Below are positions 48,774 to 58,248 of a stretch of DNA of 64,000 bases, piece after piece. The notes beneath the pieces are model-generated. The model made no database searches. It saw only the letters and a program-made list of their open reading frames with translations, and was not told the origin of the DNA. The translations under genes were made by a program, and so were the position numbers. How positions within the stretch are numbered: position 1 is the stretch's first letter; each line of letters begins with the position of its first letter. The stretch is from positions 1,736,001-1,800,000 of the forward strand of contig AP022133.1 of NCBI GenBank assembly GCA_014169315.1, in the 5' to 3' direction. This DNA is from Enterobacter cloacae. Its GTDB lineage: Bacteria > Pseudomonadota > Gammaproteobacteria > Enterobacterales > Enterobacteriaceae.

Positions 48774-50249
48774 TTGAACGTCACTGCCCCCATACGCCAC
48801 GCGATCATGCGCACGCCCTGGTATGCGAAACGCAAAAGCTACCGTGTTCTGTTCTGGCGTGAAATCACCCCTCTTGCCGTACCCATCTTCCTGGAGAATA
48901 CCTGTGTCCTGCTGATGGGCGTGCTGAGCACTTTCCTGGTCAGTTGGCTGGGCAAAGAAGCAATGGCCGGGGTAGGGCTGGCGGACAGTTTTAACATGGT
49001 GGTGATGTCATTTTTTGCCGCCATTGATCTGGGGACAACGGTCGTTGTTGCCTTCAGTCTGGGCAAGCTTGATCCCAAACGTGCGCGTGAGGCCGCCCGG
49101 CAGTCGCTGATGATCATGACCCTTTTTTCGATCATTCTGGCCGCGGTGATCCACTATTTCGGTAAAGAGATTATCGACATTGTTGCCGGTGAGGCGACGA
49201 AAGAGGTTAAAGACCTGGCGCTGACCTATCTGGAAATGACGGTAATCAGTTACCCGGCGGCCGCCATTGCGTTAATTGGCAGTGGCGCGCTGCGCGGGGC
49301 GGGTAACACGAAAATTCCGCTGTTGATTAACGGCGGGATGAACATCCTGAACATTATCATCAGCAGTATCCTGATTTACGGCATTTTTTCCTGGAATGGG
49401 CTGGGGTTCGCTGGAGCCGGGTTGGGGCTAACCATTTCACGTTATATTGGCGCTGCAGCCATTGTTGGTGTGCTGATGACCGGAATGACACCGTCGCTGC
49501 GTCTCACGCTAAAAAGTTATTTCCGCCCGCTCAATTTCGCCATTATCAGGGAAGTGATGGGGATTGGTATTCCTGCCAGCATTGAATCAGTGCTGTTTAA
49601 CGGGGGCAAGCTGCTCACGCAGATGTTTGTGGCTGGTATGGGGACGGACGTCATCGCCGGTAACTTTATTGCTTTCTCCATCGCCTCACTGATTAACCTG
49701 CCGGGTAACGCACTGGGTTCCGCATCGACCATTATCACCGGTAAACGGCTCGGGAAAGGGCAGATTGGTCAGGCGGAACGCCAGTTGCGGCATGTTTTCT
49801 GGTTGTCGACCATTGGCCTGACGGTGATCGCCTGGGGGAGTGCACCTTTTGCCGGGTTGATGGCAGCGTTCTACACCCGCGAAGAGGATGTCAAAGAGGT
49901 TGTTAAAATCCTGATCTGGATGAACGCGGCGTTTATGCCGATTTGGGCGGCCTCCTGGGTGCTTCCTGCCGGGCTCAAAGGGGCGCGGGATGCCCGCTTT
50001 GCGATGTGGGTATCGATGCTCGGTATGTGGGGATGCCGCGTTGTAGCGGGGTATACGCTGGGGGTGATACTCGGAATGGGGGTGGTTGGCGTCTGGCTGG
50101 GGATGTTCCTCGACTGGGCTGTACGCGGCGTGTTGTTCTACTGGCGTATGGTAAGTGGGCGCTGGTTATGGAAATATCCCCGTACCAAACCGGAACCTGT
50201 GGTGACAGAAACCACAGAATGCCTGACAAATGCGCGAAATGGAGAATAA
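48774..50249 (+). CDS. yeeO: MATE-family FMN/FAD exporter YeeO
   Basis: A multidrug-and-toxin-extrusion-type inner-membrane protein with 12 predicted helices, reported to export flavins in E. coli. About 491 residues from TTG 48774, which has AAGG 7 nt upstream; another TTG at 48759 or the ATG at 48807 are alternatives. From WYAKRKSYRVLFWREITPLAVPIF on it follows E. coli YeeO, which has a longer N-terminus. It is flanked by two inverted tRNA-Asn genes, as E. coli yeeO is by asnW and asnU. Confidence 0.9.
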   Translation: MNVTAPIRHAIMRTPWYAKRKSYRVLFWREITPLAVPIFLENTCVLLMGVLSTFLVSWLGKEAMAGVGLADSFNMVVMSFFAAIDLGTTVVVAFSLGKLDPKRAREAARQSLMIMTLFSIILAAVIHYFGKEIIDIVAGEATKEVKDLALTYLEMTVISYPAAAIALIGSGALRGAGNTKIPLLINGGMNILNIIISSILIYGIFSWNGLGFAGAGLGLTISRYIGAAAIVGVLMTGMTPSLRLTLKSYFRPLNFAIIREVMGIGIPASIESVLFNGGKLLTQMFVAGMGTDVIAGNFIAFSIASLINLPGNALGSASTIITGKRLGKGQIGQAERQLRHVFWLSTIGLTVIAWGSAPFAGLMAAFYTREEDVKEVVKILIWMNAAFMPIWAASWVLPAGLKGARDARFAMWVSMLGMWGCRVVAGYTLGVILGMGVVGVWLGMFLDWAVRGVLFYWRMVSGRWLWKYPRTKPEPVVTETTECLTNARNGE

Positions 50250-50329
50250 ATCGGCAAACGATCGAAAATCTGCATTCTGCCTTTGACATCATCGGGTAGC
50301 ATCGATAATATGCGCCCCGTTCACACGAT

Positions 50330-50405
50330 TCCTCTGTAGTTCAGTCGGTAGAACGGCGGACTGTTAATCCGTATGTCACTGGTTCGAGTCCAGTCAGAGG
50401 AGCCA
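50330..50405 (+). tRNA. tRNA-Asn (GTT)
   Basis: Second 76-nt tRNA-Asn, anticodon GTT at positions 34-36 and CCA encoded. It forms a perfect inverted repeat with 48505-48580. It borders the accessory island that starts at about 50.5 kb. Confidence 0.97.
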
Positions 50406-50467
50406 AATTTTAGTTTCGGGATATCCCTGTGGATCCGGAGACATTAAAAAGAAGAACTTATCTTTTA

Positions 50468-50501
50468 CCCGGTTGTCCTGAAAAGGACAACCGGGTTTTT
50501 T
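50468..50501 (+). terminator. Terminator after tRNA-Asn
   Basis: A perfect 11-bp stem CCCGGTTGTCC/GGACAACCGGG is followed by TTTTTT. Confidence 0.94.
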
Positions 50502-50572
50502 GACGTCCATAGTTTTTTGGGCGCTTAGGGGATCTCACGGTTCGCTGAGAAATAAGGCGGGTCAGCCGGATA

Positions 50573-51709
50573 TTAATCACCTGAATGAGTTACTGTACGT
50601 TCATAATTGTAGCTCTGTGCCAGGGAATGGAGTATTTGTGTTACGCGTCCCGCTGATAACTGGGCACTGTGGGTAAAAGTTGTTTGTTTGTATAACCAGT
50701 GGATATAAAGCCTGCTGGCGGCTAAAGAGAGTGTTTGAGCATTGCTATTATCCCCACCCGCCAGTGAGCAAACCATCTTACGGTTTTTTTCCTGTATCCA
50801 GAGTTGCCACTGATTTTTCCACCATCCATGATATGTTGTTCCCTGAAAAGACCAGGGCTTATTATCATCACTGTCACTTATATCCTCCTCTATAAACCAA
50901 AGTTCACTTTGTCGTTGGCGAAATAACTCTGCCCAGGCAGTAATAGTTGCTCCCCTAAGAAAGCATTCGTGTGAAATAACATGTGTCTTTACCTCAGGGA
51001 AAAGGATGTTCAGTACCCGAAAATGCCCATGAGCCGCAATAACCGGGCGTAGAATCGCACCTTTGGCGTTACGTTTGAGTACCGCACTTCCATACTGAAT
51101 TTCATCGAACTGACTCCGGCGTAAAAACTGCGTCTCGCGCATATCAACGCGCTTTACAATATCACTATGATGCAAATCAGGTTCAATATTCCCTCTCCAG
51201 CGATAATGCAGGGTTTCACCGATCTGATGCTGAGTAAAATTAGTGGAGAGATGAAGAATATTACCGCGAGTGGCATCGAAACTGAGCAGAACATACAGTT
51301 TCTGTTCCGCACTGTTTCCCTGGAACGGCACAATCAGAGAAACCGTTTCAATCCGTTCTGGTGATACCATTTCTCTTCGTAATTGTTGTTTTGGCGTCCA
51401 GACTTTTTTGCAGGCGCGGCACTGGATGCGCTGTGTTCCCTGCGGGTTATGGCCATAGCAAATCGTTTCTTTGCAATAACATACAGGACAAAAAAGACCT
51501 CTTTCAGCGGCATATGAGGTTAAGTGAGCAGACAACCATTCACTATATTTTTGCTCATCAAACAGAGGTGGATAACTCCCACATGCCCGGCAGTGCAATG
51601 CAGGATATCCCAGCCTGTAGTCTGGCCAACTGTAATCTGAAGATGTTGGTCGCCCTAAATTGCGACAACCAAACGTTTTGCAGGTATTAATTGTAAACAG
51701 AGTCGACAT
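50573..51709 (-). CDS. Orphan protein with two zinc-ribbon modules (transposase-like N-terminus)
   Basis: A 378-residue protein. Two zinc-ribbon-like units lie in the first 110 residues: C-x4-C...HCRACG and CPVCYC...QCRACKKVWTPK. The remainder (about 115-378) is rich in Trp/His with acidic patches (LLSFDATRGNILHLST; ELWFIEEDISDSDD) and could be a worn DDE-type domain. It is not flanked by inverted repeats that I can see. The gene is AT-rich and lies at the island edge next to tRNA-Asn. I do not recognise the family. Confidence 0.7.
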   Translation of the reverse strand: MSTLFTINTCKTFGCRNLGRPTSSDYSWPDYRLGYPALHCRACGSYPPLFDEQKYSEWLSAHLTSYAAERGLFCPVCYCKETICYGHNPQGTQRIQCRACKKVWTPKQQLRREMVSPERIETVSLIVPFQGNSAEQKLYVLLSFDATRGNILHLSTNFTQHQIGETLHYRWRGNIEPDLHHSDIVKRVDMRETQFLRRSQFDEIQYGSAVLKRNAKGAILRPVIAAHGHFRVLNILFPEVKTHVISHECFLRGATITAWAELFRQRQSELWFIEEDISDSDDNKPWSFQGTTYHGWWKNQWQLWIQEKNRKMVCSLAGGDNSNAQTLSLAASRLYIHWLYKQTTFTHSAQLSAGRVTQILHSLAQSYNYERTVTHSGD

Positions 51710-51841
51710 GAGTCACCAACGATTTTAAGAGGTCGCTAATTTTGCCGTATAACTCTTGGTTGGTTGTGTGAACGGACGCACATAATAAAGCCTTTCAGAA
51801 CGTAAAGTAACAAATCTTTATATGGCTGAAAGGAACACGTT

Positions 51842-53398
51842 ATGAAATTAAAAATGATTACAGCGGGTATTTTGCTGACGTTGCCATTTTGGGTCTGCGC
51901 CAGGGATGTCACCATTATTTATACCAATGATCTCCATGCTCATGTGGAACCTTATAAAGTTCCCTATATTGCAGACGGTAAACGAGATATCGGTGGCTGG
52001 GCGAATATCACTACCCTGGTAAAAGAGGAGAAAGCGAAAAACAAAGCAACATGGTTCTTTGATGCGGGTGATTATTTTACCGGCCCATATATCAGTAGCC
52101 TGACAAAAGGAAAGGCTATAATTGATATCATGAATACTATGCAGTTTGATGCTGCCACAATAGGAAATCATGAATTCGATCATGGCTGGGACAATACATT
52201 ATTACAACTTAGCCAGGCAAAATTCCCCATTGTACAGGGTAATATATTCTATCAGAACAGTGACAAAACATTCTGGGACAAGCCTTATACCATCATTGAA
52301 AAAGATGGCGTGAAAATTGGTGTTATTGGTTTACATGGCAAGTTCGCCTTTAATGATACCGTTTCTGCGGCGACACGCGTAGGTATTGAAGCACGGGACG
52401 AAATTAAGTGGTTACAGCGCTATTTAGATGAACTGAAAGGTAAAGTCGATTTGACGGTACTGCTGGTTCATGAAGGAACGCCTGCCCGTCAGTCCAGTAT
52501 AGGGGGCACCGATGTCCGTCGTGCGCTGGATAAAGATATCAAGACCGCAAGCCAGGTTAAAGGGCTGGATATCCTGATTACCGGACATGCACATGTCGGT
52601 ACACCAGATCCGATTAAAGTCGGTAATACGCTGATCCTCTCAACCGACAGCGGCGGTATTGATGTGGGGAAACTGGTACTGGACTATAAAGAGAAACCGC
52701 ATCACTTCACAGTGAAAAACTTTGAGCTGAAAACCATTTACGCCGATGAGTGGAAACCCGATCCACATACGAAGTCGGTGATCGACAGCTGGAATAAGAA
52801 ACTTGATGAAGTGGTGCAACAGACAGTAGGACAATCGCCGGTTGAATTGACTCGCGCCTATGGCGAATCGGCTCCGCTGGGAAATCTGGCTGCAGACGCT
52901 TTGTTGGCGGCAGCAGGTAAAAATACACAACTGGCCTTAACCAATTCAGGTGGTATCCGCACTGAGATACCGGCAGGCACTATTACCATGGGTGGCGTCA
53001 TTAGCGTGTACCCGTTCCCTAACGAACTGGCTACGATGGATCTCACTGGTCAACAATTGCGTAGTTTGATGGAACACGGTGCAAGTTTAACGAATGGCGT
53101 CTTGCAGGTATCTAAAGGCCTGGAAATGAAGTACGACAGCAGTAAACCCATCGGCCAGCGTGTCGTCGTATTTACGCTGAATGGTAAACCGATTGAGGAT
53201 GCGACCGTCTACCACATTGCCACCCAGAGCTTCCTTGCCGATGGTGGTGATGGGTTCACCACGTTTACTGAGGGTAAAGCGCGTAATACAACAGGCGGTT
53301 ACTACGTTTCTAACGCTGTGATCGATTACTTCAAAGCAGGTAACTCCGTTACGGATGAACAGATCAAAGGTATGCGTGTTGCTGATGTGAAAAAATAA
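51842..53398 (+). CDS. Exported 5'-nucleotidase / UshA-family metallophosphatase, paralogue 1
   Basis: A 518-residue periplasmic protein with a signal peptide ([20 protein letters not shown]). Metallophosphatase motifs are complete: YTNDLHAH (about 26-33), [16 protein letters not shown] and GHAHVG. The C-terminal 5'-nucleotidase domain has TNSGGIR, PFPNELA and ADGGDGF. It would hydrolyse nucleoside phosphates outside the cytosol. First of three related genes on this island; it is especially close to paralogue 3, including the signal peptide. Ribosome site AAGGAAC. Confidence 0.9.
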   Translation: MKLKMITAGILLTLPFWVCARDVTIIYTNDLHAHVEPYKVPYIADGKRDIGGWANITTLVKEEKAKNKATWFFDAGDYFTGPYISSLTKGKAIIDIMNTMQFDAATIGNHEFDHGWDNTLLQLSQAKFPIVQGNIFYQNSDKTFWDKPYTIIEKDGVKIGVIGLHGKFAFNDTVSAATRVGIEARDEIKWLQRYLDELKGKVDLTVLLVHEGTPARQSSIGGTDVRRALDKDIKTASQVKGLDILITGHAHVGTPDPIKVGNTLILSTDSGGIDVGKLVLDYKEKPHHFTVKNFELKTIYADEWKPDPHTKSVIDSWNKKLDEVVQQTVGQSPVELTRAYGESAPLGNLAADALLAAAGKNTQLALTNSGGIRTEIPAGTITMGGVISVYPFPNELATMDLTGQQLRSLMEHGASLTNGVLQVSKGLEMKYDSSKPIGQRVVVFTLNGKPIEDATVYHIATQSFLADGGDGFTTFTEGKARNTTGGYYVSNAVIDYFKAGNSVTDEQIKGMRVADVKK

Positions 53399-53536
53399 TG
53401 GCCGGCTTTTATTTAGTGATACAGAGTCATCTGGCTTCATCACAACAGCATCAATGACTGTCAATTAATAAAAAAATTGAAATTAAGCGGTAGAACATTA
53501 GCCATTTGAGCGTTATTGATTCAACCGTTAATGATA

Positions 53537-53566
53537 AAAGGGTTCATGTATTCACATGAACCCTTT
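53537..53566. terminator. Long perfect hairpin between nucleotidase paralogues 1 and 2
   Basis: A 13-bp stem AAAGGGTTCATGT/ACATGAACCCTTT with a 4-nt loop, 42 bp before paralogue 2. It has only three T after the stem; terminator or mRNA processing hairpin. Confidence 0.65.
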
Positions 53567-53608
53567 GGGAAATATCATTAAAATTTATATAACAAATGGA
53601 AACTAGTT

Positions 53609-55171
53609 ATGAAAATAATGACAAAACTGAGTCTGATTACATTGTGCTTATCCGCAGCGTTAGTTGCGCCAATTAGTGCGAAGGATGTGACTATTTATTA
53701 TACCAACGATTTACATGCTCATGTCTCTCCAGGGAAAATTCCAGCTGTTGATAAAGAACGCGCAGTCGGCGGTTTTGCTAACATCGCGACCATCGTTAAT
53801 GATGCCAGGAAAGAAAGTAAAGATGTATTTTTCTTCGATGCGGGTGATTATTTTACTGGCCCATATCTAAGCACTCTGACCAAAGGTGAGGCAATCATTG
53901 ATATAATGAATGCCATGCCTTTTGATGCTGTGTCGGTGGGGAACCACGAATTTGATCACGGTGTTGATAATATGGTTAAGCAGTTATCAAAAGCGAACTT
54001 CCCGGTTTTACTGGGCAACGTTTTTTATACTGGCAGTGATAAACCTGTCTGGAATAAACCCTGGACGATTGTCGAAAAAGACGGCATAAAAATTGGCGTA
54101 ATTGGGGTGCATGGCAAATTTGCATTTTATGACACTATTGCCGCTAAGGCTTACGCTGGCTCAGAGGCTCGTGATGAAGTGCCTTACATTCAAAAAGGGC
54201 TTGATGCATTAAAAGGTAAAGTTGATATCACCGTGCTACTTATCCACGAAGGTACACCGGCGCGTCAATCAAGCTACGGAAATAAAGATGTCGCCAGAAT
54301 GCTGCAAGCTGATATCGATACCGCAAAGAAATTTAAGGGTATTGATGTGTTAATCACAGGGCATGCCCATGTGGGTACGCCAGATCCAATTAAAGTCAAT
54401 GACACACTCGTTGTTTCAACAGATGCGTATGGTACTGATATCGGTAAATTAGTATTGGATTTTAACCCTAAGACTAAAAAAATTGATGGCTATAACGGTA
54501 AGCTAATCACTGTATTTGCTGACGAATATAAACCTGATCCAAAAGTTCAGGCTAAAATTGATGAATGGAATGCTAAGCTGAAAAGTATTACTGACCAGAT
54601 TATTGGGTCAACAACGACGTCATTTACTCGTTCCTATGGTGAATCGTCACCTGTTGGTAATTTAGTTATCGACGCAATGATGGCTAAAGCGCCAGACGCG
54701 GTCGTGGGATTACAAAACAGCGGTGGATTGCGTGCTGATTTTCCGAAAGGAAATTTAAAATATGGTGATGTAATCACTGCCTTCCCATTTAATAACGAAC
54801 TGGTTGAAATGGATCTCACCGGGAAGGAACTCACCAATTTAATGATTCACGCAACTAATCTCACCAATGGGGTTTTGCAAGTGTCAAAAAGCGTTCATGT
54901 TGAATATGACAGTAACAAACCTCTGGGTGAACGAATTATTAAATTCACTATTAATAACCAACCTGTAGATCCAGCAAAAACATATCGGGTTGCGACACAC
55001 TCATTTTGTGCTACGGGGGGGGATGGATTTGACGCGTTCTTAAAAGGAACGAATGTCAAAACTATCAGCAGCACCAGTTCTGCTGAGTCAATCATCGATT
55101 ATGTCAAGGCTCATAGCCCATTAAAACCTGATCTTGAAATGAGAGTCGTTGATGTAAGCGCGGCTAAATAG
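53609..55171 (+). CDS. Exported 5'-nucleotidase / UshA-family metallophosphatase, paralogue 2
   Basis: A 520-residue protein with a signal peptide (KLSLITLCLSAALVAPISA-KDV). Catalytic motifs: [31 protein letters not shown]-terminal QNSGGLRAD, FPFNNELVEMDL and TGGDGF. It is the most divergent of the three paralogues and the most lysine-rich and AT-rich, suggesting an older duplication or a separate arrival. Ends with a hairpin at 55199-55234. Confidence 0.9.
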   Translation: MKIMTKLSLITLCLSAALVAPISAKDVTIYYTNDLHAHVSPGKIPAVDKERAVGGFANIATIVNDARKESKDVFFFDAGDYFTGPYLSTLTKGEAIIDIMNAMPFDAVSVGNHEFDHGVDNMVKQLSKANFPVLLGNVFYTGSDKPVWNKPWTIVEKDGIKIGVIGVHGKFAFYDTIAAKAYAGSEARDEVPYIQKGLDALKGKVDITVLLIHEGTPARQSSYGNKDVARMLQADIDTAKKFKGIDVLITGHAHVGTPDPIKVNDTLVVSTDAYGTDIGKLVLDFNPKTKKIDGYNGKLITVFADEYKPDPKVQAKIDEWNAKLKSITDQIIGSTTTSFTRSYGESSPVGNLVIDAMMAKAPDAVVGLQNSGGLRADFPKGNLKYGDVITAFPFNNELVEMDLTGKELTNLMIHATNLTNGVLQVSKSVHVEYDSNKPLGERIIKFTINNQPVDPAKTYRVATHSFCATGGDGFDAFLKGTNVKTISSTSSAESIIDYVKAHSPLKPDLEMRVVDVSAAK

Positions 55172-55198
55172 ATTTAATAAATTAGTAGATGCTTTCAG

Positions 55199-55234
55199 AT
55201 ATGATTGAGTGGTTGGTACTTCCCTCAATCATAT
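55199..55234. terminator. Hairpin after nucleotidase paralogue 2
   Basis: An 11-bp stem ATATGATTGAG/CTCAATCATAT with a 14-nt loop, 28 bp after the stop; no clear T-run. Confidence 0.6.
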
Positions 55235-55345
55235 CGTAATAACATATTGAAAATGCAATAGTCATTTTATATTGGCGAAGATGTATGGTTTTTTAGTACA
55301 GGAATAGTATTTTTTTTGACAAACCTCAGTGGAAGGGATTTTTTT

Positions 55346-56227
55346 ATGAAAAAACAAAATTATCTTTTATCAGGCGCGCTTATGTTGTTACCTATGGTAA
55401 CGCTTGCAGACTCTGGAAGTAATGAATATCTGTCGGACTGGTGGCATCAAAGTATTAATATCGTAGGCAGTAACTCCACTCGCTTTGGGCCGCTAAAAAG
55501 ATCTGATTTATATCCGGAATATCGAGCATGGACGCATGTAGATTGGTTTGATTTCTACGGTTATGCTGATTTGCCTAAGTTTTTCGGTTTAGGGAATGAT
55601 AACGATATAGGTATTTGGGATAATGGCTCTCCATTTTTTATGGAAATCGAACCACGTTTTAGTATCGATAAATTAACGGGGCTCGACTTAAGCTTTGGTC
55701 CATTTAAAGAATGGTATTTTGCCAACAACTACATCTATGATGCGGGTACTAACGAAGGACAGCGTCAGAGTACCTGGTATATGGGGTTGGGGACTGATAT
55801 TGAGACCGGGCTACCGATGTCGTTATCTGCAAACATCTATGCTAAATATCAGGGAAACAATTACAATGCTGCCAACGAAAACGAGTGGGATGGATATCGC
55901 TTTAAATTAAAATATGTGATTCCTCTTACTACAGTATTTGGCGGGAAGCTAAGTTACGTAGGTTTCACTAATTTTGACTTTGGTTCAGACTTAAAGGAAC
56001 AATCGGGTGGTGAGCAACAATTTTACTCCCGCACAAACAACTCGATAGTTTCCACCAATGTGCTCAGCTTAGTTTATGCTCACTGGAACTACGGCGCGAC
56101 GCTTCGTTATTTCTATCATGGCGGACAATTTGAGGAAGGCAGTAAAGCATTTGACAGCAGCGGGGATATCACCTCTATAGATTCAACGGGGTGGGCCTAT
56201 TATCTAACTGTTGGTTACATTTTTTGA
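55346..56227 (+). CDS. Tsx-like nucleoside-specific outer-membrane channel
   Basis: A 293-residue outer-membrane beta-barrel: signal peptide ([20 protein letters not shown]), then the Tsx family start [58 protein letters not shown], and alternating aromatic strands ending in YYLTVGYIF with the terminal Phe typical of barrels. It would admit nucleosides across the outer membrane. It sits between two nucleotidase genes. ATG 55346 fits the signal peptide; an ATG-less longer frame was rejected. Confidence 0.88.
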   Translation: MKKQNYLLSGALMLLPMVTLADSGSNEYLSDWWHQSINIVGSNSTRFGPLKRSDLYPEYRAWTHVDWFDFYGYADLPKFFGLGNDNDIGIWDNGSPFFMEIEPRFSIDKLTGLDLSFGPFKEWYFANNYIYDAGTNEGQRQSTWYMGLGTDIETGLPMSLSANIYAKYQGNNYNAANENEWDGYRFKLKYVIPLTTVFGGKLSYVGFTNFDFGSDLKEQSGGEQQFYSRTNNSIVSTNVLSLVYAHWNYGATLRYFYHGGQFEEGSKAFDSSGDITSIDSTGWAYYLTVGYIF

Positions 56228-56292
56228 ATAAATAACATTGCGTGGCTTGTCATCGGTTATTTGAGCATTAGTTGATTAGACTACAAACATTG

Positions 56293-56321
56293 AAAGGGGT
56301 CATGCCTCCAGATGAGCCCTT
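56293..56321. terminator. Imperfect hairpin upstream of nucleotidase paralogue 3
   Basis: AAGGGGTCAT/ATGAGCCCTT stem with one mismatched pair, 43 bp before the start codon. It resembles in placement the hairpin before paralogue 2. Confidence 0.45.
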
Positions 56322-56363
56322 AAACGGATGTGATAGATTTCATCTAACTTAAAGGAATTGATT

Positions 56364-57974
56364 ATGAAGATAAAAATAATTGCTGCGGGTATTTTGTTGA
56401 CGCTACCGATTTGGGTTTGTGCCAAAGATGTCACGATTATTTATACCAATGATCTCCATGCTCATGTTGATACTTACAAACTACCCTATGTCGCCGATGG
56501 GAAACGTGCGATTGGTGGATTCGCTAATATAACTACATTAGTAAAACAAGAAAAAGTCAAAAATAAAGCTACGTTTTATTTTGATGCCGGAGATTATTTT
56601 ACCGGGCCATATATCAGCAGTCTGACAAAAGGTCAGGCAATAATTGATATTATGAACACGATGCCCTTTGATGCTGTATCAATCGGTAACCATGAGTTCG
56701 ACCATGGTTGGGATAATCTCTTACGTCAGTTAAGTAAGGCAAATTTCCCTGTTCTGTTAGGGAATGTGTTCCATAAGGACAGTGAGATACCGTTCTGGAA
56801 CAAACCGTATACCATTCTGGAAAAGGATGGCGTAAAAATTGGTGTTATTGGGTTACACGGTGTGTTTGCGTTTAATGACACGGTTTCAGAGCTCTCGCTC
56901 CAGGGACTCGATAATGATAAAAACAACCGCTTCGATAAATCAGCCGCAGCCCTCAAGGATCAGGGGATTGAGGCACGCGATGAGGTGAAATATCTGCAAC
57001 ACTATCTGGATGAGCTGCGGGGTAAAGTTGACATCACGGTCGCACTCATTCATGAAGGTGTTCCGGCACGCCAGTCCAGTATTGGTAATACAGATGTCAG
57101 ACGTGCGCTGGATAAAGATATTCAGACCGCAAGTCAGGTCAAAGGGCTTGATATTCTCATCACCGGGCACGCTCACGTAGGAACACCAGAACCAATCAAG
57201 GTGGGGAATACGTTAATCCTTTCTACTGACAGTGGTGGTATCGACGTGGGTAAATTGGTACTCGACGTTAACCCTGCAACCCATACACATGAAGTGAAAA
57301 ACTTCGAGCTGAAAACGCTTTACGCCGATGAGTGGAAACCTGATCCAGTAACACAGAAAGTTATCGATGGATGGAATCAAAAACTCGCGGATATCGTGCG
57401 TCAGCCAGTGGGTGTATCGCCTTCCACGTTAACCCGTGCCTACGGTGAATCCTCACAACTTGGCAACCTGTTTACGGATGCAATGCTTGTCGCTGCGCCG
57501 AATGCACAAATTGCGCTGATTAATTCCGGCAGTTTACGTGCTGATATCAATGCTGGCCCTATTACCTTTGGTGACATTGTCAGTACGTTTCCCTTCAAAA
57601 ATGAGTTAACGGAGATGGATCTCAGTGGTAAGGATCTGCGTAATCTCATGGAACATGGAGCATCACTCACGAATGGCATACTGCAAATGTCAAAGGGGGC
57701 TGAAATGCACTATATGCCGCAGAAACCAGTAGGGCAGCGCATGGTTTCTTTCACAATTAATGGCAAAGAGATTGCAGATACGGAGACTTATCATGTTGCA
57801 ACGACGACATTCCTTGCTTTAGGGGGAGATGGTTTCCTGGCATTTAAAAAAGGGAAGAATGTACAAGTTCGCGCCGGTAATAATATGTCCGATGTCGTGA
57901 TTGATTATCTGAAATCAGGGCACAAAATCGTTCCTGCACAGATTAATGAAATGCGGGTTGAAGCAGTTAAATAA
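56364..57974 (+). CDS. Exported 5'-nucleotidase / UshA-family metallophosphatase, paralogue 3
   Basis: A 536-residue protein with a signal peptide nearly the same as in paralogue 1 ([19 protein letters not shown]). Motifs [24 protein letters not shown] and GHAHVG are intact; in the C-terminal domain the usual NSGGIR is NSGSLRAD. Relative to paralogue 1 it has about 20 extra residues after [12 protein letters not shown], including DNDKNNRFD, which looks like a calcium-binding loop. The ATG at 56364 has AAAGGAATTGATT upstream; a TTG two codons earlier is less likely. Confidence 0.9.
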   Translation: MKIKIIAAGILLTLPIWVCAKDVTIIYTNDLHAHVDTYKLPYVADGKRAIGGFANITTLVKQEKVKNKATFYFDAGDYFTGPYISSLTKGQAIIDIMNTMPFDAVSIGNHEFDHGWDNLLRQLSKANFPVLLGNVFHKDSEIPFWNKPYTILEKDGVKIGVIGLHGVFAFNDTVSELSLQGLDNDKNNRFDKSAAALKDQGIEARDEVKYLQHYLDELRGKVDITVALIHEGVPARQSSIGNTDVRRALDKDIQTASQVKGLDILITGHAHVGTPEPIKVGNTLILSTDSGGIDVGKLVLDVNPATHTHEVKNFELKTLYADEWKPDPVTQKVIDGWNQKLADIVRQPVGVSPSTLTRAYGESSQLGNLFTDAMLVAAPNAQIALINSGSLRADINAGPITFGDIVSTFPFKNELTEMDLSGKDLRNLMEHGASLTNGILQMSKGAEMHYMPQKPVGQRMVSFTINGKEIADTETYHVATTTFLALGGDGFLAFKKGKNVQVRAGNNMSDVVIDYLKSGHKIVPAQINEMRVEAVK

Positions 57975-57989
57975 TTAGTGTTAATTTTG

Positions 57990-58025
57990 ATGATGCAATC
58001 TATTTTAGAGGTTGCATCATTTTTC
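57990..58025 (+). terminator. Terminator after nucleotidase paralogue 3
   Basis: Stem TGATGCAA/TTGCATCA with a 13-nt loop followed by TTTTT. Confidence 0.85.
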
Positions 58026-58248
58026 TGATCATTGTGAAAATAAAATAATGTACTCGGGAACTAAATTGTGGTGCAATATTTCATGAGTATTTAATGTGAA
58101 ACATACAGGTAAAGGTTTTGTCTATGAGGTTTACTTCTGTTAATTATAAAATTGCGTGTTTGCTTTATCATTCAATTTGTTTTATTCGCCCGCTAATATA
58201 CAGCAGCCTCTTTTTGCCATAGCGCCGCTGACTAAAGGAAAAACGATA

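Noticed and set aside
48320..48835. Long minus-strand reading frame extending the cyclotransferase-like gene to 282 residues
   Set aside because: It runs through the tRNA-Asn gene and its terminator; the family start MDSLFVYGTLRPG with its own ribosome site is at 48319.
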